Shown in pieces: positions 6,973-8,848 of a stretch of DNA of 8,848 nt. The notes below the pieces were generated by a model. The model had not been told where the DNA came from. It saw only the letters and a list, made by a program, of their open reading frames with translations, and made no database searches. The position numbers and the translations under genes were made by a program. How positions within the stretch are numbered: position 1 is the first letter of the stretch; every line of letters begins with the position of its first letter. The stretch comes from a bacterium (GTDB taxonomy: Bacteria > Patescibacteriota > Patescibacteriia > Magasanikbacterales > GWA2-37-8), in contig JAJYIJ010000032.1 in NCBI GenBank assembly GCA_021790135.1, positions 1-8,848 on the forward strand, read 5' to 3'.

Positions 6973-7032
6973 GATTCCAGGGCGCGCATTGTAGACAAGA
7001 AGTTTTCTTATCTACAATGTTACCCTGGATTC
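6973..7032. repeat. Long imperfect inverted repeat
   Basis: The inner arms cattgtagacaagaa (6987-7001) and ttcttatctacaatg (7005-7019) pair at 14 of 15 positions around a 3-base loop. The single mismatch is C-A on the plus strand but G-U on a minus-strand transcript. After a small internal loop (cgcg against tta), an outer stem pairs tccaggg (6976-6982) with ccctgga (7023-7029), plus two more pairs beyond one mismatch. No U-run follows on either strand, so it is not a classic intrinsic terminator. Being downstream of both the small gene and purL, it could protect 3' ends, bind a protein or be the remnant of an inserted element. TACAAT (5 of 6 to a -10) occurs in both arms, without convincing -35 partners. 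Confidence 0.75.
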
Positions 7033-7048
7033 GGTTAGTCTTCAAAGA

Positions 7049-7071
7049 ACTGTCTTCACTGACGGTTTTTT
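7049..7071 (+). terminator. Weak intrinsic-terminator-like hairpin
   Basis: actgtc (7049-7054) can pair with gacggt (7061-7066), six pairs including one G-U, around a 6-base loop, followed immediately by six T. This would end plus-strand transcription from the small gene just short of the purL stop, with which it converges. The stem is short and only moderately GC-rich, and a 7-bp direct repeat gtcttca (7038-7044 and 7052-7058) overlaps it. Confidence 0.4.
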
Positions 7072-7073
7072 GT

Positions 7074-8848
7074 TTATAACTTATTTCTCAGTCCGTCGGT
7101 CCACATTTTTTTGGCCGCCGTTACCTCAATATCAATTTGATCGTTCATTTTATATTTTTTGTCAGGCGTCGTCTTTCCAATTTTAATTAATTGAATTTTT
7201 TGGTCAGAAAAGATTTTTTTGACTGCTTCAACATTTTTTAATTCAACTTCCAGTACGAACCCGCCCGTTTCGCTGAATAATTTTTTGTCAGTGCGGAGAT
7301 CGCCAGGAATCGCAACCGCGCAGCCGATTTCATTTCCGAAACCCATCTCGGCTAAGGTCACTGCAATGCCGCCGTCGGAAATGTCGTGGCAGGACAACAG
7401 CAAACCGTCCGCGACCGCGTCAGTGACCGCGTTAATTTGTTTGGTTGTTTCGGTAGCATCTGGTTTAGGAACGTTCGCTCCTAGAACATTGAAAAGACTG
7501 TAGTAAACGCTGCCGCCGCATTCATCTCTGCGGTCGCCAGCGAGGAAAAGAAGCGAGTCAGGGCGTTTGAACGACATCGTAATAGCCTGCTTAGCGTCAG
7601 TCAAAACACCGACACAGGCAATAATTGGGCTGGGGGCAATTGCCTGGCCTTTGGTTTCGTTGTAGAGTGAAACATTACCGGAAATGATTGGGATGGCGTG
7701 ACCGGGATAGGCCTTCATGGGGCTGCTTTTGGCAGCTTCGGCAACGCCGCGTGTGCCTTCAACCAGTTCCCACATTTGTTCTGCTTTTTCTGGGTTGCCA
7801 AAATTAAGGCAGTCGCTGAGGGCTCGCGGCTCCGCGCCGACGGCGGCGACATTGCGCAGACTTTCCAAAACCGCGTTGACGCCGGCCCAGTAAGGATCGA
7901 TTTTTCCGTAACGCGGATTTTGATCAGCTTTTAGGGCAATGCCAATCCGTCGCACCTCTGGTGGATTAGTTTCATCGTTGAAGGGTTGGATCACGCCAGC
8001 ATCCGCCTGCCCAGGTTCAATAATCGTGTTGCCTTGGACATTTTTATCGTACTGTTCATACATTGGCGCGCGCGAGGCAATATTTTCATGGTCGAGTAAT
8101 TGTAAAAGAATGTCGTTATAATTTTTTGGTTCTGGCAGATTAGGTTCGTTGAATTGTCTATCCGGTTTTTTATATGGACGATCATACAAAAGACCACTGG
8201 TCACATCTTTGGCCTTAGCATGAATTATTTCGATGCCCTGGTGGGTGACAATATATTCTCCATCACCGCGGATAGTGCCGATGGCGGCTGCCTGAGCGCC
8301 GGTTGAGATGCTCGGTAAACTAAAAGTTTTATTGTAGTGTTCCAAAATGAGAGGTGTCACTTCCGGCGCCGCGACCCACATAAAGCGTTCCTGCGTTTCT
8401 GAACACAGGCACACGGCCGGATGCAGATTTTTCATGCTTTTTGGCACCAAATCAAGGTTAACTTCGGCGCCATAGCCGCCAGCTTCGGCTAATTCCACCG
8501 AAGCACAGGCAATGCCACCAGCGCCTAAATCTTTAAATCCGACTTTCGGAAGCAGATTTTTTTCTCTTAAAATTTTGAAGAGATTGTAGGTGGCTTTTAA
8601 GAGATGCCGTTTTAGGAAGGCATTGGGTTCTTGCTCCAAGGTTGTCATCGCCTGGGCGTTATGACCCCAAAAGGCTGGATAAGCCGTAGAATGTTGGCTC
8701 ACCTTAAAACCGTCATGAATATCTCGCCTGTCAGGCCCCAATTTGGCGAAGTCTCCCAAAGGCTTTAATGGTATAGGGGCCAAATCCTTCCGTCCCGGCA
8801 GCCACAATTCTCCTCCAATCAAATGATAGGCCGCCCGAATCAGGTCGG
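7074..8848 (-). CDS. purL: FGAM synthase large subunit PurL (5' end cut by window edge)
   Basis: Synthetase subunit converting FGAR, ATP and glutamine-derived ammonia to FGAM. About 590 C-terminal residues are visible; the frame stays open to the right edge (the edge reads DLIRAAYHLIGGELWLP), so the true start is outside and the TTG near 8820 should not be taken as one. Visible motifs: VGFKDLGAGGIACAS (about 8500-8543), EVNLDLVP, ETQER, the substrate/ATP region LNFGNPEKAEQMWELVEG (about 7760-7810), SGNVSLYNETKG and CHDISDGGIAVTLAE (about 7345-7392). By comparison with Bacillus PurL (about 740 residues) roughly the first 190 or more are missing, including the SHNHP ATP-site region. The usual GRDGIHGATF motif is diverged to RRDIHDGFKVSQ. 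The C-terminus carries no glutaminase domain, in keeping with a separate purQ. The stop is TAA at 7074. It is separated from purM by the 6602-7073 segment. Confidence 0.95.
   Translation of the reverse strand, partial: DLIRAAYHLIGGELWLPGRKDLAPIPLKPLGDFAKLGPDRRDIHDGFKVSQHSTAYPAFWGHNAQAMTTLEQEPNAFLKRHLLKATYNLFKILREKNLLPKVGFKDLGAGGIACASVELAEAGGYGAEVNLDLVPKSMKNLHPAVCLCSETQERFMWVAAPEVTPLILEHYNKTFSLPSISTGAQAAAIGTIRGDGEYIVTHQGIEIIHAKAKDVTSGLLYDRPYKKPDRQFNEPNLPEPKNYNDILLQLLDHENIASRAPMYEQYDKNVQGNTIIEPGQADAGVIQPFNDETNPPEVRRIGIALKADQNPRYGKIDPYWAGVNAVLESLRNVAAVGAEPRALSDCLNFGNPEKAEQMWELVEGTRGVAEAAKSSPMKAYPGHAIPIISGNVSLYNETKGQAIAPSPIIACVGVLTDAKQAITMSFKRPDSLLFLAGDRRDECGGSVYYSLFNVLGANVPKPDATETTKQINAVTDAVADGLLLSCHDISDGGIAVTLAEMGFGNEIGCAVAIPGDLRTDKKLFSETGGFVLEVELKNVEAVKKIFSDQKIQLIKIGKTTPDKKYKMNDQIDIEVTAAKKMWTDGLRNKL

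Noticed and set aside
6929..7073. Possible purine or ZTP riboswitch ahead of purM on the minus strand
   Set aside because: I looked for the conserved cores of both and found none; the strong hairpin alone is not evidence for a ligand-binding RNA.
7017..7079. 20-codon plus-strand frame starting in the inverted repeat, with a strong purine-rich string (aaaggagg) at 6966-6973
   Set aside because: The string is over 40 bases from the ATG, the peptide is not recognisable and overlaps the purL stop; probably chance.
8820..8822. TTG as a start codon for PurL
   Set aside because: The frame continues upstream without a stop and conserved N-terminal PurL motifs are missing, so the gene runs beyond the window.

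Overview
The window is almost entirely one block of de novo purine (IMP) biosynthesis genes, all on the minus strand. In transcription order (high to low coordinates) they are purL (cut by the right edge), a 0.47-kb gap holding one small plus-strand gene, purM, a purQ fused to PurS-like sequence, purC, purE, purB and purF (cut by the left edge a little before its stop). Together they cover PRPP to phosphoribosylamine (PurF), FGAR to FGAM (PurL/PurQ/PurS), FGAM to AIR (PurM), AIR to CAIR (PurE), CAIR to SAICAR (PurC), and the two fumarate-releasing steps (PurB). Genes for purD, purN/purT, purH, purA and purK are not in view.

Layout: 1-1411 purF; 1431-2798 purB; 2801-3190 purE; 3191-3245 an AT-rich spacer with a near-perfect 17-bp direct repeat; 3246-4217 purC; 4220-5497 purQ-PurS; 5501-6601 purM; 6602-7073 non-operon segment; 7074-8848 purL. 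From purM to purC, and from purE to purB, genes are 2-3 bp apart, so they are probably co-transcribed. The 6602-7073 segment contains a 78-codon plus-strand gene of unknown function with its own promoter-like and ribosome-binding sequences, then a long imperfect inverted repeat and a weak terminator-like hairpin just before the purL stop.

Organism: a bacterium of moderate-to-low GC using the standard code. All six visible pur stop codons are TAA, and none of the six visible pur start codons has a Shine-Dalgarno sequence. The combination of a divergent PurM, a metazoan-like (class II) PurE without nearby purK, a PurQ with a C-terminal PurS-like double domain, and a compact operon suggests a deep-branching uncultivated bacterium, perhaps of the Patescibacteria/CPR. 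That placement is inference and needs a tree.

Most unusual points: the PurQ-PurS-PurS fusion; the compositionally different small gene inserted in reverse between purL and purM (57% GC, strong Shine-Dalgarno, TGA stop); the inverted repeat next to it; and the class II PurE. No mobile element genes, CRISPR, rRNA or tRNA were recognised.
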